Assembly (NCBI RefSeq): GCF_036711975.1
Contig: NC_091970.1
Location: 9,369,501 to 9,433,500, forward strand
Reading direction: 5' to 3'
DNA length: 64,000 nt
From: Onthophagus taurus
Taxonomy: Eukaryota; Arthropoda; Insecta; Coleoptera; Scarabaeidae
A program made the position numbers and the translations under genes. Under the pieces are notes generated by a model, which was not told the DNA's origin, searched no databases, and saw only the letters and a program-made list of their open reading frames with translations. Below are positions 1 through 12,218 of this stretch, one piece after another (the first letter of the stretch is position 1; each line of letters starts with the position of its first letter).

Positions 1-715
1 TTATGATTATCAAAAAATTGGTGATCATTTCTATTTGTCATCACTTCCTGTTTATTTTTGGGAATTAACGAATGAATTATATCTTAAATGAAAGGCTAAA
101 ATGTCCTCTTTAAGATGATATATGATAACTTATATGTTATATTATGATATTTCTTAGAAAAAAAAATTTGAAAAAAAAGTTATAATTATTAAAAAATTGG
201 TGATCATTTCTAAATGTCACTACATCCGGTTTATTTCTGGGAGTTAACGAATGAATTATATCTTAAATGAAAGCTTAAAATGTCCTCTTTAAGATGATAT
301 ATGATAACTTATATGTTATATCATGAAATTTCTTAGAAAAAAATTTTTGAAAAAAGAGTTATAGTTATTAAAAAATTGGTGATTATTCCTAAATGTCATC
401 GCTTCCGGTTTATTTCTAGGAGTTAACGAATGAATTATATCTTAAATGAAAGCTTAAAATGTCCTCTTTAAGATGATATATGATCACTTATATGTTATAT
501 TATATTTCTTAGAAAAAAAAATTTTCAAAAAAGAGTTATAGTTATTAAAAAATTGGGGATTATTCCTAAATGTCATCGCTTCCGGTTTATTTCTGGGAGT
601 TAACGAATGAATTATATCTTAAATGAAAGCTTAAAATGTCCTCTTTAAGATGATATATGATAACTTATATGTTATATCATGAAATTTCAAAGAAAAAAAT
701 TTTTGAAAGAAGATT
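1..715. repeat. Tandem satellite, ~180-bp unit, four copies
   Basis: Four head-to-tail units of about 180 bp are visible by eye. Each contains GTTAACGAATGAATTATATC and AAAATGTCCTCTTTAAGATG and ends in an A-rich run. The array continues out of the window on the left. It lies downstream of the snoo-like exon on that gene's strand, so it is probably intronic. No coding capacity is seen. Confidence 0.85.
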
Positions 716-1440
716 TATACTGATTTAACTTGTTACTTAAGAATTTGTAGGAAGGATTTTTACAAAAAGAGGTAGAAACAGAAGAAAAAAGAAATGGCAA
801 AAGTACTTTTTTCCATATTTCTTGTTTTAAAGATGATAAAGAATGCGATGCAGTTGTAACTAATTCGATCAGAAATTCTGCTCAACCCAAAATTTGCAAA
901 AATCAAAAACAAAACCAGAAATACAAGTAATCTTAAAAGTCTATCAAATTGCACATTAACTGAATCCTAAAAAGAACCCAACCCCAAAGCAACCCTGCTC
1001 TAATGCAAATCCACCAAATCTCAAAACCAACTCAATTAAGAAGGGATTCAACTCCAAAGCAAAATAGTTTCATTCAAAGAAAACACAACCTCAAAGGAAT
1101 CCAATCCCAAAGCAACCTAATCCGAAACAAAAGCAAAATAACTTTAAATTAATTCAATTCCAAAGTGTTATCTAATCCCAAATTAACTAAATCCCAGAAA
1201 CACCCAATTGCAAAGAACTAGCTTCATTGCCCAAACCCATGAAACAGTTAGTTTAGTAGAAAAGAAAGAAATAGGATGTGGCAAATATACTTTTTGCCAT
1301 ATTTCTAAGAGTTTTAAAGATGATGGAGAATGCGGTGCAGTTCTAACTAATTCAATCAGAAATTCTGCTCAGCTCAAAATTTACGAAAATTTAAGGATAA
1401 TTGAGATTCTAAAGAAAAAATTGGCTCTATAGGCTCTGAG
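716..1440. repeat. Degenerate interspersed repeat with two related blocks
   Basis: Two blocks, about 785-945 and 1260-1425, share a sequence reading roughly GAATGCGRTGCAGTT followed by CAGAAATTCTGCTCA. They are separated by 250 bp of A/C-rich short degenerate repeats (CCAAAGCAA-like). The second block holds a 74-codon ORF, but the first block breaks it, so I read it as decayed repeat. Bases 1441-1826 are AT-rich and show nothing I can name. Confidence 0.5.
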
Positions 1441-1826
1441 CACTTACAGTATAACGAAAACCATAACATTTCTGATAATTCTAACAATTTTTTAATTTCC
1501 CTGTGAATAGTACGGTAAAGAAAATTGTTTTTATCGAAAAATGATTCGTACAAAATTTGCTTAAAATATTGTTAGAAATCGATTATTTTAATAAAAATTT
1601 TCGATATCTCCATTAATTTGGGCCCTACACTCGTACGAAAATGACATTTCGAGGTTATTTTAACAATTATTGACAAAATTAAAATTTTTTTGATACAATT
1701 TATTTTATAATTAAGTTAAAAGTAATTTTCGATTATAATTCATTTCGAATTTTTGCTAAAACTCGATAAAAATAGAAAAATTTGATTTCCCTCTGAATAG
1801 TATGGCACAACGAGTGTACAAATGAC

Positions 1827-2500
1827 ATGATAACTACAAAAATATCGATTAATATCGCCGAAGATAAAGAAAGAAAGGGTTACAGAAAGGGGATCAGGGG
1901 GGAGGAAGACAGAAGGATATCCCCGTCTAGCCCGACGTCAGACAACAACAAAACGCGAAGGGGAACCCGCTCCGACGATCCTAAAAACGGCGCATGCCCG
2001 AAACCAGAAACAGTCGACGTCACAAAAACAGTCGACGTTCGACCCGAGAAACAACAACAAAACGGAACGCGTTTCGAAACCACCGTCGCCGCCACTGTCG
2101 CGAAACAAAAGAGAGTCGCGGCGACCTTGCAACAACGAACAGGTACACTTGCTGCATCGATGGTTGCTGCTGCTGCTGTTGCGGTCGCGGCCGTCTAGAC
2201 GTTGACCGAACGAAAGCGTCGCGACGCGGTTAAACCAACGATAATAATTCCACCATGAGGAGAGTAAAAGATAGAAAGAGAGAGAAATGAAACGAACATA
2301 GTAGTAGGAGTTTGTAGGGGTCGCCCGGTTGCCGCGTTGCGGAAATGCGGCAACATAGCGACCGTGCGGTCGCTTAGAAAGGAGTAGGCCGCGAAAAAAG
2401 AAATAAAAGAAAAACGAGTGTCGGGTCGAGTAGAGTTAGATGGGAAGGGGACGAGCACGCGGAGGGGAAACGGGAGGCGTTGGATGCCACCGGAAAATCT
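1827..2500. promoter_or_regulatory. CpG-rich island, possible promoter or 5' UTR
   Basis: Composition changes abruptly from AT-rich satellite to GC-rich sequence with many CG dinucleotides (for example GTCGACGT, GCGGCGACC, GACGCGG). ORFs occur on both strands here, as expected of GC-rich non-coding DNA. It lies inside what appears to be the snoo-like intron, so it could be an internal promoter or an unrecognised first exon. A TATA box or initiator was not identified. Confidence 0.35.
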
Positions 2501-2689
2501 AAACATATCGACGCACGTGCGGCGTTCATAGTTTTTGCGATCTCTCCACTAAATTCTAGTAATAGTATTTTTTTTTATACAATTTGTAGTAAATATAAGA
2601 AACGCGTAGTTTTGGAATTTTTTAAATCGATTCATTCCCAAAAAATTTTTTATTGCAAAAATGAATAAATATAACCGATTTCTTAATAC

Positions 2690-4790
2690 ACATAAAAAAT
2701 CCTTTAATTTGATATGTCACACGACTAGGTTATGATGATTTATAGAACAATTCAAGATGGCGTCTGACAATTATGACATCAAATTAGTCGTTTTCGTTGA
2801 TTTTGAAATAAATAAGTCGAGTTTAGGCTTAAATTAAAGATATATTCCTCGAGAATAAGAAAATATTTAATTTTTAATAAATTGTAGATGGCGCTTCTTT
2901 AAAATAGCCGCTTAATGTTTTGATTTATACATTTTTAAACATTATTTTATTCATGTTTATTAATAACCCTTTAATTTGATATGTCACACGATTATGTTAT
3001 AACTATTTTTAGAAAAATTCAAGATGGCGTCTGACAATTATGACATCAAATTCACCGTTTTTGTTGATATTGAAATAAATAAGTCGAGTTTAGACTTAAA
3101 TTAAAGATATATTCCTCGAGAACAAGACAATATTTAATTTTTAATAAATTGTAAATGGCGCTTCTTTAAAATAGTCGATTAATGTTTTGATTTAAACATT
3201 TTTAAACATTATTTTCTTAATGTTTATTAAAAACCCTTTAATTTGATATGTCACACGACTATGTTATGACTATTTTTAGAAAAATTCAAGATGGCGTCTG
3301 ACAATTATGACATCAAATTCATCGTTTTTGTTGATATTGAAATAAATAAGTCGAGTTTAGACTTAAATTAAAGATATATTCCTCGAGAATAAGAAAATAT
3401 TAAATTTTTAATAAATTGTAGATGGCGTTTCTTTAAAATAGTCGATTAATGTTTTGATTTAAACATTTTTAAACATTATTTTCTTAATGTTTATTAAAAA
3501 CCCTTTAATTTGATATGTCACACGACTATGTTATGAATATTTTTAGAAAAATTCAAGATGGCGTCTGACAATTATGACATCAAATTAGCCGTTTTCGTTG
3601 ATATTGAAATAAATAAGTCGAGTTTAGGCTTAAATTAAAGATATATTCCTCGAGAGTAAGAAAATATTTAATTTTTAATAACTTGTAGATGGCGCTTCTT
3701 TAAAATAGTCGCTTAATGTTTTGATTTATACATTTTTAAACATTATTTTATTCATGTTTATTAATAACCCTTTAATTTGATATGTCACACGACTATGTTA
3801 TGACCATTTTTAGAAAAATTCAAGATGGCGTCTGACAATTATGACATCGAATTAATCGTTTTCGTTGATTTTGAAATAAATAAGTCGAGTTTAGGCTTAA
3901 ATTAAAGATATATTCTTCGAGAATAAAAAAATATTTAATTTTTAATAAATTGTAGATGGCACTTCTTTAAAATAGACGATTTATGTTTTGATTTAAACAT
4001 TTTTAAACATTATTTCATTAATCTTTATTAAAAATCCTTTAATTTGATATGTCACACGACTATGTTATGACTAGTTTTAGAAAAATTCAAGATGGCGTCT
4101 GACAGTTACAATTTTTTTTGGTCGTTTTGGTAATTTTTAAGATAAATACGTCGTGTTTGGACTTAAATTAAAGGACTTTTTCGCAAGGATGAGAAAATAC
4201 AAACCATTTGTGGCTTTTGTTTAAAAAATAATTGATTTAGGTTATGTTATAACAATTTTTTTAAATTCTCTTTAACATTTTCATAATCTTTATTAAAAAT
4301 CCTTTAATTTGATATGTCACACGACTATGTTATGACTAGTTTTAGAAAAATTCAAGATGGCGTCTGACAGTTACAATTTTTTTTTGGTAGTTTTGGTAAT
4401 TTTTAAGATAAATACGTCGTGTTTGGACTTAAATTAAAGGACTATTTCGCAGGAATAAGAAAATACAAACCATTTTTGGCTTTTGTTTAAAAAATAATTG
4501 ACTCAATAATAATTGATTTAGGTTATGTTATAACAGTTTTTTAAAATTCTCTTTAATACGTTCATAATCTTTATTAAAAATCTTTCAATTTGATATATCA
4601 CACCACTAGGTTATGACAATTCTGTCAAAAATTCAAGATGGCGCCTAAAATCATAATACTTTTGACAGTTTTGGTAATTTTAAAGATAAATACGTCGTGT
4701 TTGGACTTAAATTAAAGGTCTCTTTCTAGACAACATGAACCTAGAAATACTTTTTGATTTAAAGTAAAGATAGAAAGAAATTTTTTTAAT
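2690..4790. repeat. Tandem satellite, ~268-bp unit, about eight copies
   Basis: Units begin near 2700, 2971, 3237, 3503, 3771, 4037, 4304 and 4587 with TTAATTTGATATGTCACACG. Each carries CAAGATGGCGTCTGAC, and most carry a later AGATGGCGCTTC. The last three units diverge in the middle, where AAATACGTCGTGTTTGGACT replaces AATAAGTCGAGTTTAGRCTT. No gene is seen. Bases 4791-5170 are AT-rich and unassigned. Confidence 0.85.
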
Positions 4791-5169
4791 ATTTAGTCTC
4801 ACAGATTTAGTTGGGTAATAAACTTTATTAAAAAACGTACGACTTTTGCGTCTTGACACATAAATAAGTGTTTATGAGCTCTAAAATAACTATGTAGTGA
4901 ATCCATAAATAGAAGCGAATAAATTTGGATAAGTCCATGACGCGTAATTATGAACGAATCGCATACATGGCAAAGTATGAAATTGCCTTGCTCTCAACTG
5001 ACATGGGTTGTATGAAAAATGTGTTGTGAAATCTTCAGGAACATTCCAACATTTTTTTTCTTATACAAGTATATTTAAGCAGAGAAAAGTTAAAATATCT
5101 GTTAGAAAAGGAAATACGAGAATGTTGAGTGTAGGCCGCTACGATTAATTTAAAAATGATTGTAGAAAA

Positions 5170-6390
5170 TCGTTAAGTATATAAAGTGAAAAAAATTTCG
5201 TCGTTTTAAAAAATTATTATCTCAAGAACGAATTGAGATATTCAAGTACGGTTTTGTTCATGATAAAGTACGTACTTTCTTCTATATAGTGAGAATGTTT
5301 TATGAAAATATCTTAAGATTCCGATTTTTTGCGATTTTTTAAAGACTATTGTAAACAATTTTTTAGTTCATAAAATTACTCAAATTCAGAATTTAATATC
5401 TTAAGAACGAATTGAGATATTCCACTGCGCTTTTGTTCACGAAAAAGTAGGTACTTTCTTCTATAAAGTGGAGATATTTTATAAAGATATCTCAAGAATT
5501 CGATTTTTCACGATTTTTTTTAAAATAATGTGAACATTTTTTTGATTACACAATTGAAGTAGAGTTCAAACATTGTTATCTCAAGAACGATTTGAGATAT
5601 TCAAGTGCGGTTTTTTTCATGAAAAAGTATGTGCTTTCTTCTATAAGATGGGAATGTTTCATGAAGATATCTTAAGAATCCGATATTTTGCGATTTTTTA
5701 AAAATGATTGTAAAAAATCTTTTACTTCATAAAGATATTCAAATTCAGAATTTAATATCTTAAGAACGAATTGAGATATTCCACTGCGCTTTTGTTCACG
5801 AAAAAGTAGGTACTTTCTTCTATAAAGTGGAGATGTTTTATGAAGATATCTCAAGAATTCGATTTTTCCCGATTTTTTTAAAATAATGTTAACATTTTTT
5901 TGATTACACAATTGAGGTAGAGTTCAAACATTGTTATCTCAAGAACGATTTGAGATATTCAAGTGCGGTTTTTTTCATGAAAATGTACGTGCTTTCTTCT
6001 ATAAGATGGGAATGTTTCATGAAGATATCTTAAGAATCCGATTTTTTGCGATTTTTTAAAAATGATTGTAAAAAATCTTTTACTTCATAAAGATACTCAA
6101 ATTTAGAATTTAATATCTTAAGAACGAATCGAGATATTCCACTGCGCTTTTGTTCACGAAAAAGTAGGTACTTTCTTCAATAAGGTGGAAATGTTTTATG
6201 AAGATATCTCAAGAATTCGATTTTTCCCGATTTTTTTACTACATAATTGAGGTTAATTTCAAAAATTATAATCTCAAGAAGGATTTGGGATATTCAAGAG
6301 GTGCTTTTCGTAATCTTAAGATTTCGATTTTTCGTGATTTATAAAAATGATGGTAAAAAATTTTTACTTCAAAAAGTAAGAAAATATCTC
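5170..6390. repeat. Tandem satellite with ~180-bp monomer and ~360-bp higher-order unit
   Basis: Two monomer types alternate. One contains CCACTGCGCTTTTGTTCACG and the other CAAGTGCGGTTTTTTTCATG. Both share CTCAAGAACGAWTTGAGATA-like blocks. The array lies just 3' of the snoo-like exon donor, so it is probably intronic. A 79-codon minus ORF inside it is a by-product of the repeat. Confidence 0.8.
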
Positions 6391-6461
6391 AAGAATTGGA
6401 TTTAGACACAAAGAGAACACAACAATTGAATTACCTACATATAAAGAAAGTTGTTTCTTAC

Positions 6462-7418
6462 CTGCTTCCTTTTCAACCCATTCGTGGTGGTATGATGGTC
6501 AACAAGAACAACATCTGTAGCGGGAACCGGATGCGGCATCTTCCCCAAATATTGGTCCCGCATATCGTCCAAAAACTTAACGTACCGTTCGTGATCAATT
6601 TGATCGGTACAAATATAGGTATAATTCCTCCACGAGCCGCTATCAAATCCCCAATGAAGAGTTCGTATCTCCAACTGTCGGTGCACGTGACAAACGAACT
6701 GTTGGGGCGAAAACGCCCCGTGACACTCCAAACACTCAATACACTTTGCGTCTCTATCCACGTACAGATCTGGATAACACAAACCTGAACATCGCCCGAA
6801 ACACTCGTGATAAACGCGAAAACCAAAGGCCCCTTTCGGGGGCGCCCTTAACGGCACCATCGCGTTCCTCAATAAGGCACTGCACAGCCTTTGCGCGTCC
6901 GTTTTCCTTATCAATCCGCAACTGTACGCGGCACTCGGCAAGATTCCTTGGTTTTTTAACACGTTGAGTTGCTCCGGGGTACACCGCGAACAATAAATAT
7001 TCAACGAATCGCACTCCATGTTTATTTGTAACAAATCGAAGTCTCTTAACACCGAATTTAACACTTGCGGCAAACACAAACGCATCTCTCCGCCGATATC
7101 GAAACACGCGATCGTTTCACCTTCGAGGATCGTCTCGGTGACCTCGCTGCAAGTGGTATCCGCGACGGATAATATCGGGATCTGGTGATGTATCACCGGT
7201 GCACTTGGGGCTGGGAGAAAATCGTGCTGCGGGGAATCCCGACCGAAATCATCCTCGTCTTTATCGTCGTCCTCTTCATCATCCGGGACTATAACGTTTT
7301 GGAGGTCAGCGTGTCCGGGACCCTGGAGACTCTTCGTCGCGCTATGCTGGTAACTTTTCAGTACCGTCTTCAGGTGCGGCGTCACTTCCATCGTGGTGAC
7401 GACGGCCGCTCGCATCAC
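6462..7418 (-). CDS. snoo: Ski/Sno family transcriptional co-repressor, 5' coding exon (partial)
   Basis: This 319-codon exon encodes the two signature domains of the Ski/SnoN family, nuclear co-repressors that bind Smads and dampen TGF-beta/BMP signalling. A Dachshund-homology domain spans about residues 101-185 (RLCLPQVLNSVLRDF, IYCSRCTPEQ, CGLIRKTDA). The SAND-like Smad4-binding domain spans about 196-292, with the zinc-ligand cluster CIECLECHG...FVCHVH and the conserved TLHWGFDSGSW. The N-terminal 60 residues are acidic and unlike vertebrate Ski. The exon ends in AAGCAG before GTAAGA (donor at 6461, phase 0). Later exons with the coiled coil must lie beyond the left edge. The start is uncertain: Met1, Met2 or Met10 (7391) are all possible. 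Assignment to the insect snoo orthologue is by family inference. Confidence 0.88.
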
Positions 7419-8110
7419 AACAAATGTTTTATTTTATATCTTGTTTTTATTCGATTTTTTCACTCACATAATAACATTTTCTTTTTTGAAAATTTATTAT
7501 CTGTCTCGCTCGATCGGATTTTTTTTCTTTTTATTGATGATCACACCGCACTTCTCGTTTACTACACGATCCGAACGCGTCTGAGGCCAGTCTGGGCTCG
7601 GTCTAGTCGGCGGCGGCGGCGGCCGCGCATGCGCTTTTATAAAACGTCCATCGTGCTCGATCCTTCTTTTTTTTTCATTTTTTTTCCATTTCTCTCTCTC
7701 CCTCTCGTTTCGTTTTGTTGTTATCCTTTTTTAATGGACTCTGTTCGAAAAACAAATTGTTACGTGAGCTTAAAAAAAGTTTTTGAACATATTTTTTTAA
7801 TACATTATTTAAATATTAATTTTTTATATATAAGATAAAGTAGTTTAAAGTTCGAGGAATATTTTCTCTCCAGTCAAAATAAGGTTCGCGGTAGTGACGG
7901 GACGGCGGCGACGTGGCGGGGAAAGAGGATGGATGATGATGTCGGGAGGGCGTGTGGGTTGCTGTTTGACGCGCGGAGTGCGGGGGAAGCACCATCAAAG
8001 GCGGAGAGGAGAAGCGGTGGCCGGGGTCTTGTTTACTCCGGAGGTCGAAGCCGTCGTCGTCGCCTGAAATCGCGACTCAGCCGTGGCCAAAGTGGCCAGA
8101 CGCCAACGCC
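7419..8110 (-). promoter_or_regulatory. GC-rich promoter/5' UTR region of the snoo-like gene
   Basis: The region upstream of the start is CpG-rich and includes a (GGC)n run at about 7608-7624. A palindromic GCGCATGCGC at 7625-7634 matches the NRF-1/EWG binding core. A TTTTATAAAA sequence follows at 7635-7644. Bases 7650-7860 are T-rich. ORFs crossing here on the plus strand are antisense to snoo or low-complexity. The exact transcription start cannot be placed. Confidence 0.45.
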
Positions 8111-8617
8111 CTCTCGGTCATCTTCTTCGAATAATTTGATACAAAATTAAACTTTAAAATTAACACCACCTTTTAAAACCTTGTATCATATCCAAATTAT
8201 TATTAATAAAATAAAATCATTATTTAAAATAAAATAATAAGTAATGACACCTATCGTAATTATAACCCAAAAATTATTGGTAGAAATCTACTTTACCTAC
8301 TAATGACATTTAACTGTCATGAATCATGATTATTGGTTGCCTATCTTAAAATGTTGAAATAAAATTATTAAAAAGACATTGAATTCAACAGTTAATATCT
8401 AAATAATGTTTTATTGGGGATCTTTATTCGTAGAAGACGCATACATGGGGAAAAGTCCTTGAGACAGGATAAGATTGTTGTGAATATTTATAATAAACAG
8501 AGTTTGTGGAATTTGAGGTTAACCTAAAGCGAAATCAATCAAAATAATGTGGATTTGGAAATTAATCAGAAATAATGGAGTTTGATAAAGAATAAAGAAA
8601 GTTTTTCAAAAAACAAT
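8088..8617. repeat. Segmental duplicate, copy 1 (interrupted by the LTR element)
   Basis: Sequence from CAAAGTGGCCAGACGCCAAC onward is repeated almost unchanged from 23575. Copy 1 stops at the LTR element at 8617 and resumes after it at 16552. No gene is evident; the segment has ATTATTAATAAAATAAAATC-type AT-rich DNA and TTTATTGGGGATCTTTATTC. Confidence 0.85.
8614..8617. repeat. Target-site duplication CAAT (left)
   Basis: CAAT directly precedes the TGT end of the LTR at 8618 and is repeated at 16548-16551 directly after the ACA end of the other LTR. Four bases is the usual duplication size for Ty3/gypsy-class integrases. Confidence 0.85.
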
Positions 8618-9164
8618 TGTTACCACCCCCGAGCGTGAGGTGGTAAGAGGCCCCCGAGTATATTCTCGGAGAAGGGTATTCTCCTCGGGTCCACTCTTTA
8701 TAGGAGCCTCGTAACGTGGTTAAGTGCGTCAAAAGACAATGGGGAAAGGATCAAGCGGCGGATGTCAATAAACAAAATACAAAAGATCAATAAAAACTTT
8801 GAATTAATTAATGAGATACTTTAATTTAATTTCTTTTAAACGCAAATAAAATAAACAAAAAAAAAACAGTAATTATTTCTATCTCGTACTCACATAATGG
8901 TTTTTGGGTTGATTGACACCTTTTTCTTCTCTACTTTCTTCTCTTATTTTTCTCTTTTAATTTCTTTTAGTCTTTTTCCACTTTTCACTTCCACACTTTA
9001 CCCATGCCTCTACTCTAACTCTCGACCACACTCCAACTTCTTCTTCTCTCTAACTCCTCTCGTCTCCCTGCTCTTTTCGCGAGTCCCTCATCCGTTGTCC
9101 CCACTCCCAAAATATTTCTGTACTTCCCCGAATTAAATATAGATATCTTTTCTGACTTGTTACA
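8618..9164 (-). repeat. 3' LTR (547 bp)
   Basis: It begins TGTTACCACC and ends CTTGTTACA on the plus strand and matches 16001-16547 at every point read. In element orientation TATAAAG (plus 8696-8702) lies about 80 bp from the inner or outer LTR end, followed by a GC-rich hairpin (GAGGAGAA/TTCTCC). A pyrimidine-rich stretch creates a spurious 79-codon ORF. Confidence 0.93.
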
Positions 9165-9167
9165 TTA

Positions 9168-9180
9168 CTCCCCCCTTTAA
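9168..9180 (-). other. Polypurine tract
   Basis: On the element strand the sequence just before the 3' LTR reads TTAAAGGGGGGAG followed by TAA and then the TGT LTR end. This is the expected primer for plus-strand DNA synthesis. Confidence 0.8.
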
Positions 9181-10087
9181 TTAAGATGTTGGTTACGCAT
9201 TACCAACAACTTATTTAAAAAAAACAGAAATATTTTGTATAATCCAAGTGTCAATCAACAATTTTATCAAAAATCCAATACATAATTAAACATCAAAATA
9301 AACTTAACTCTATTACAAAAAGAAATTGAAATATTTTTTTGTTCTTATAAAGTACATATATGTTTATAAAACTAATGCTTTAAATACTCATCAACATGGT
9401 CATCAACATGTTATCAATACTCGTTGACGTTTTTACCCAAACAATATATCTATTCAAGATTTTTTTTTCATTGTAGAGCATCATCGTTACTATTAGTGTT
9501 AACTGGCTGTGTCAACTACAGTTATAACTTAATTTTCGCTTTTCTTCATAACATATACATATATATTGTTTTGTTTGTTTTTTCTTTCTTTTCTTTACTT
9601 TTTAATATATATGTATTTTTTCTTTCTTTCGAAGTTTTGTGGTAATTTTTTTTCTTTTTCTGTCTTTACTTGCTAGATTGTATCGATTTCCATACGACAT
9701 GCCCGATAGCTAACAGCTTCATCCTTCGTAGTTGTTCTTCACTTAATCCATTCCAAGGAAAGGAAGGCGTTTCCTTTTCATTTCCCAGCATTTTTTTTTT
9801 TTTTTCGGAGAATTATTTTGATAAGATATATTGCGTTATTCAATATGCAAAGCTTTGTTTAAATCAAAACTCTTCGTTCATAAATTTAAAAATTTTTAAC
9901 AACTCAAAAAAAAACTATTCAAAACTTATTACCTCCACATGGTGATGAGTATCAAACTTTCCTAACTTTCTCTTAATGAATTATTATTATTTTTTTTCTT
10001 TTTCATAACAATAACTTCTTAACCTAATTACAAACAATAAGAGTGTCTTTGTGTTACAGACTCGTAACGACACATTTAATCGAAAAT
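9181..10087. other. Retroelement 3' untranslated region
   Basis: Between the env stop and the polypurine tract lie about 900 bp of AT-rich DNA with T-rich runs. Two plus-strand ORFs (73 and 91 codons) are low-complexity and antisense to the element. No further gene was recognised. Confidence 0.6.
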
Positions 10088-12067
10088 TCATGGCGTCTCT
10101 TGTACAATATGAATTTCCGAATACATCACTTTACTGCTATGGGGTGCTGTAGGTTGAACAGAATGACCATCTTGTACTCGTGCAGAATCTTCCTGGTTCT
10201 CTGGATCTGATACTTTGTGATTATAACTTCGATGTAAAAACCATGAAGTTAAAGTCGTCCAAAAACTGGCAATAATCGAAAATCCGCATCCCAGAGCCTG
10301 GTATAAAACAAAACCATTTAAAATTACTGAACAACTATATTTTAGGATGATAAATGCTATGTATATTCCCATAAATCCTGACATAAAAATCCCAATATCG
10401 GTAAACCAACCCCAAGCATAACTTAGTGTCGACTTAGCGATTCGTTTAATTTCTTTTGAACTAAATAATTTTGTTGTGTCGTACTGGTTTGAATCATCAG
10501 TTCTACCTGCAACCCGATTGACTAAAAATGAGGTAATTGCATCACGCTCGGATCCAAACAGAAAATTATGTTGAATCTTATCAATTTCATTTTGAGTATA
10601 CAATCCTCCACTTCCCAAATTTCGAATAGGACTAAATTTTATATTATTTTCATCGTTAATTTCTAAAGAAGCTGGAGAACTATACACTGTAGGGTATGGA
10701 CTAAATCCTACCCATCGGTTCTCTATGTAAAATAGTGAAGGAGCTACCGGAGAGCACATTATCTCTTCGGCATGCTCTTGCACTACATGTGTGATTGGAG
10801 CCATAAATAATGACTCATTGTTATTAACCAGTATCGGCAATTCATTATAGCATTTATCAACCCTTCGCACTTCTGCGATTTTTGGTTCACATTTAATGAT
10901 GTATAAAACTTCCCCTAAAACCCTTCCCATATACCCAAGAGAAGTCTTGAAAATACTGGCAATAGCATTTGTATTTAAAGGTGCCATCAACAATCTATTT
11001 CTCAATACCTCTCTCTTTATTAAACATCTTCGATATACTGCTTGAACATGTAACTCTCTAAACAATAATTTTGACGAAATTTCAATATACATAAATTTTG
11101 AATTAACATATGTCAACAGATTTAAATTATTGACGTCATGAGTTTTAGAATTTAAATGATAAAAAGCATCTTTAGATTTTGTTACTAGTAATCGAGGATG
11201 TTCGGTAACCCAAACCTCATAATTACATACAATACCCTTCCTTAGTAGATTCAATGCAAAGATGTATTCGTCTTGCTCAACAACCAAATAATTTTCAACT
11301 GTATCCTGACTACTTACTGAAACTTCTGTTCCAATACCTTCATAAATAATTGAATATTGCCGTTTCTTACACGCTCCTTGTTCTATTTCATCTCAAATAG
11401 TTTCACCTGCTTCAACATCCATACAGTATCCATCTACAAATGGACATGTAACTCCTCCCATCAATGATATTTCATTAGAATCCAAAGCGATAGTGGCATA
11501 ATATTCTTTTAACATAAATGTAACAGCTGCAGTAACAACTACCCTAGACCATGTCTGACCATTTTCTGTATAAACTGTTCCTTCACAATCTCCGTTCATA
11601 GATAACTTCCCAGCAACGGTAATTGATGCAGATGTTGTGGCATTTACTTTTATATTAGAAATAACATTCCCTGAATATCCTATATAAGTACCAGTATTAT
11701 GAAGTTTTCGACACTCATCTCGTCCAATTGGCCTGATGGTTTTCATCAACCCTTGGTGGACATCACTAACATGACTATTCATACCACAATATCTTATCAA
11801 CCGTGTTACTTCTATAAGACAAGCTTTTACTTTTATTTTGGAATAGTCATTTTTCTGAATCACTCGGACATTTATTTTCTTCTCGGTGTAGTTTGTTTGC
11901 GGAGATGGACAGGGTGCCACATCGTGAAGCGACACTGCTGTAATGTTGGTAGATGGTCCCCGACAATCGTATACAATTAAACCCTTTATATACATCCCCG
12001 TAAAAATCAGTAGCCAACTAGTTAAATAGAACCTGAAAATATATATTTTATTAATGTATTCAAACAA
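10088..12067 (-). pseudogene. env: Retroelement env-type glycoprotein with one in-frame stop
   Basis: Two collinear frames in the same phase (12067 to 11393 and 11287 to 10088) make one glycoprotein gene interrupted by a single TGA at 11393-11395. The first part has an N-terminal hydrophobic signal-like segment, then YDCRGPSTNIT and LHDVAPC, and many cysteines and N-x-S/T sites. The second part carries a long ectodomain, hydrophobic segments in its last third (GFMGIYIAFIILKY and following) and a short charged tail. The YDC...LHDVAPC pattern is more like glycoproteins of chuvirus/nyamivirus type than gypsy/baculovirus F proteins. That comparison is from recollection and moderately sure. The break means this copy should not make a full-length product unless the stop is read through. 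Confidence 0.75.
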
Positions 12068-12218
12068 TTATACTCCTATAAATCTATAAATCCCAAGAAA
12101 ACGTATTATATCTATGTATTAATATTCGAAGCCTTAACAATATACTATGTCTAGATAGATAAAACCTTATTAATAATAATCAATGAAAACAACCAACAAA
12201 ATGTATACATAAAAATTA

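Noticed and set aside
1827-2198. 123-codon ORF ending in an Ala/Val run in the CpG island
   Set aside because: The GC-rich DNA gives long ORFs in several frames on both strands, and no domain is visible.
7185-7838. 217-codon plus-strand ORF
   Set aside because: Its first half is antisense to the snoo exon and its second half is T-rich 5' flank; the protein is low-complexity.
8897-9136. 79-codon plus-strand ORF, repeated at 16280-16519
   Set aside because: It lies in the pyrimidine-rich part of both LTRs, antisense to the element, with Phe/Leu/Ser-rich low-complexity content.
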